The translations under genes and the position numbers were made by a program. A model generated the notes under the pieces. It was not told the DNA's origin, ran no database searches, and saw only the letters and a program-made list of their open reading frames with translations. Positions 22,561 to 23,635 of a stretch of 23,635 bases of DNA are shown piece after piece. This DNA comes from an uncultured Oscillospiraceae bacterium (GTDB lineage Bacteria > Bacillota > Clostridia > Oscillospirales > Oscillospiraceae): assembly GCA_948766235.1 (NCBI GenBank), contig CAQCFX010000012.1:1-23635 (forward strand), in the 5' to 3' direction. Position 1 is the first letter of the stretch; each line of letters begins with the position of its first letter.

Positions 22561-23373
22561 TTGACTCAGATTATTACTGTCACAAACCAAAAAGGCGGCG
22601 TGGGAAAAACCACCACCGCCGCCGCCCTGGTCTGCGGCCTCCATCAGCGTGGGGCCAAGGTTTTGGGCATCGACCTGGACCCGCAGGGCAATTTAGGGTT
22701 CAACCTGGGGCTGGACATCGGCGCGGGAAACACCGTCTACGACGTGCTCAAGGGCGGCTGTTCCATTGAGGAGGCCATCGCCTCCACCGAATACGGCGAC
22801 GTTCTGCCCTCGGACATCATGCTGTCGGCCGCCGAGGTGGAGTTCACCGTCCCCCGGCGCGAGTTTATGCTCAGCGACCAGCTCACCGGCGTGCGCTCCC
22901 GCTATGACTTTATCATCATCGACACGCCGCCCGCCCTGAATGTGCTCACGGTCAACGCCTACGTGGCCTCCGACGGGCTTATCGTCCCTATGGAGGCGGA
23001 GGTGCTCAGCCTGGTGGGCATCACCCAGCTTCAGGAGACCATTGAAACGGTGCGCTCCACTTTCAATCCCCATCTGAAGGTGCTGGGCATTCTCATCAAC
23101 AAGTTCAATGGCCGCCTTACCCTGTCCAAGGACATATTGGAACTGGCCCAGGAGGTGGCCGAGCAGCTGGGCAGCCAGGTGTTCCAGGCCAAGGTCCACC
23201 GGGGCGTGGGCGTGGCCATGGCCCCTGCCCACGGGCAGAGCGTGCTCACCTACCAGCCCGACTCCCGCCCGGCTCAGGACTTCCAGGCTATCATCGACGT
23301 GGTGGCCGGCGACCGCTTTGCCCTTCCCAAGCCCAAAAAGGGCCTGAAGTATATCTCTAAATTCTTTAACTAA
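22561..23373 (+). CDS. ParA/Soj-type partitioning or positioning ATPase
   Basis: This 270-residue deviant-Walker ATPase has TNQKGGVGKTTTAAALV (Walker A' at 11-19 with the signature Lys), GIDLDPQGN (36-44) and Walker B-like DFIIIDTPPALN (116-127). Proteins of this family dimerise on ATP and bind DNA or membrane to position chromosomes, plasmids or large complexes. It lacks the N-terminal DQAxxLR motif of the flagellar-number ATPase FlhG and the C-terminal amphipathic helix of MinD is not evident, so Soj/ParA-like is the best label. Translation probably starts at TTG 22561 after GGGAGG; the GTG at 22540 would include that site. The next gene is not an obvious ParB. It is divergent from fliD. 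Confidence 0.85.
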   Translation: MTQIITVTNQKGGVGKTTTAAALVCGLHQRGAKVLGIDLDPQGNLGFNLGLDIGAGNTVYDVLKGGCSIEEAIASTEYGDVLPSDIMLSAAEVEFTVPRREFMLSDQLTGVRSRYDFIIIDTPPALNVLTVNAYVASDGLIVPMEAEVLSLVGITQLQETIETVRSTFNPHLKVLGILINKFNGRLTLSKDILELAQEVAEQLGSQVFQAKVHRGVGVAMAPAHGQSVLTYQPDSRPAQDFQAIIDVVAGDRFALPKPKKGLKYISKFFN

Positions 23374-23391
23374 GTAAGGAGCGTCTGTATC

Positions 23392-23635
23392 ATGGCATCT
23401 AAGGACAACAAAACCAGCAAAACCGCCCGGGTAATGAACCTGTTGAGCAAGAAATCCGACCCCGCAGTGGAGGAGGAGGCCGCGCCTCCCGCTCCCGCCG
23501 CCCCTGTGCCCCCCATTGTCACCTCTATGGCCCCGGACGCCGCCGTCTCCGTCCAAATCAAAAACGCCCTGGAAGACGCGCTGGAGGACGAGCTGGGCCC
23601 CGGGCAGACCGTCACCGTTCAGGCGGCCCCCCCTC
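23392..23635 (+). CDS. Unidentified protein, 3' truncated by window
   Basis: The ATG at 23392 has TAAGGAG ten bases upstream and lies 18 bases after the ParA-like stop, so it is the next gene of that operon. The 81 visible residues start with a basic segment KTSKTARVMNLLSKKSD, then an acidic and Ala/Pro-rich stretch and NALEDALEDELGPGQTV. The basic-then-acidic low-complexity start resembles what I recall of ComFB-family late-competence-like proteins of Oscillospiraceae, but the diagnostic Cys-rich core would be beyond the window, so this is a weak suggestion. It does not show ParB motifs. Confidence 0.6.
   Translation, partial: MASKDNKTSKTARVMNLLSKKSDPAVEEEAAPPAPAAPVPPIVTSMAPDAAVSVQIKNALEDALEDELGPGQTVTVQAAPP

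Noticed and set aside
1..23635. Insertion sequences, CRISPR arrays, tRNA or rRNA genes, phage attachment sites
   Set aside because: I found no transposase or integrase motif, no regularly spaced repeats and no recognisable RNA gene; the unusual block has the same composition as its neighbours, so recent transfer is not supported by sight.

Overview
The window is a contiguous piece of a motility chromosome region from a GC-rich, motile Firmicute. The gene content (FlgM, FlgN, YviE/DUF6470, FliW, CsrA, YjfB, FliS and FliT-like), strong AGGAGG-type ribosome binding sites and C/G-rich third codon positions point to class Clostridia, probably an Oscillospiraceae-type gut lineage (Flavonifractor/Oscillibacter-like). 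That last placement is inference from gene content and style, not from a marker gene.

Region 1 (1-3838, + strand) is a chemotaxis operon: the C-terminal part of CheA, then cheW, cheR and cheB, with overlapping or closely spaced genes, a hairpin between cheR and cheB, and a strong terminator after cheB. Region 2 (3900-10290, + strand) is a late-flagellar operon in the order known from Bacillus subtilis: flgM, flgN, flgK, flgL, yviE-type DUF6470, fliW, csrA and a yjfB-type small protein, closed by a terminator. A GCCGATAT box resembling the sigma-28 (SigD) -10 element, overlapping a TATAAT, precedes flgM.

Region 3 (10300-18720) lies between csrA/yjfB and fliD, where B. subtilis has flagellin (hag) and flaG. 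No flagellin is present. Instead there is a Clp-D2-like AAA+ ATPase with an unfamiliar N-terminal domain (+). It is followed by an opposite-strand pair made of an FtsA-like actin-fold ATPase with a long two-part C-terminal tail and a strongly charge-segregated single-pass membrane protein. Next come a methyl-accepting chemotaxis protein in an operon with an FtsE-like ABC ATPase that has no FtsX beside it (both -), and a divergently transcribed membrane-anchored C39-like cysteine peptidase (+). This block is the most unusual part of the window.

Region 4 (18730-22540, - strand) is the filament-cap operon fliD-fliS-fliT-like. FliD (940 aa) is very large, as is FlgK (826 aa). Region 5 (22561-23635, + strand) is a ParA/Soj-type ATPase divergent from fliD, followed by the start of an unidentified protein cut by the window end.

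The known genes form a coherent programme: FlgM restrains sigma-28, FlgN and FliS (and probably the FliT-like protein) chaperone hook-filament junction and filament substrates, FliW and CsrA tune flagellin translation, and the Che proteins with the MCP steer. The speculative part is that the FtsA-like, FtsE-like, ParA-like and AAA+ ATPases embedded here could couple flagellar assembly or placement to cell division or envelope remodelling. Nothing in the sequence proves this.
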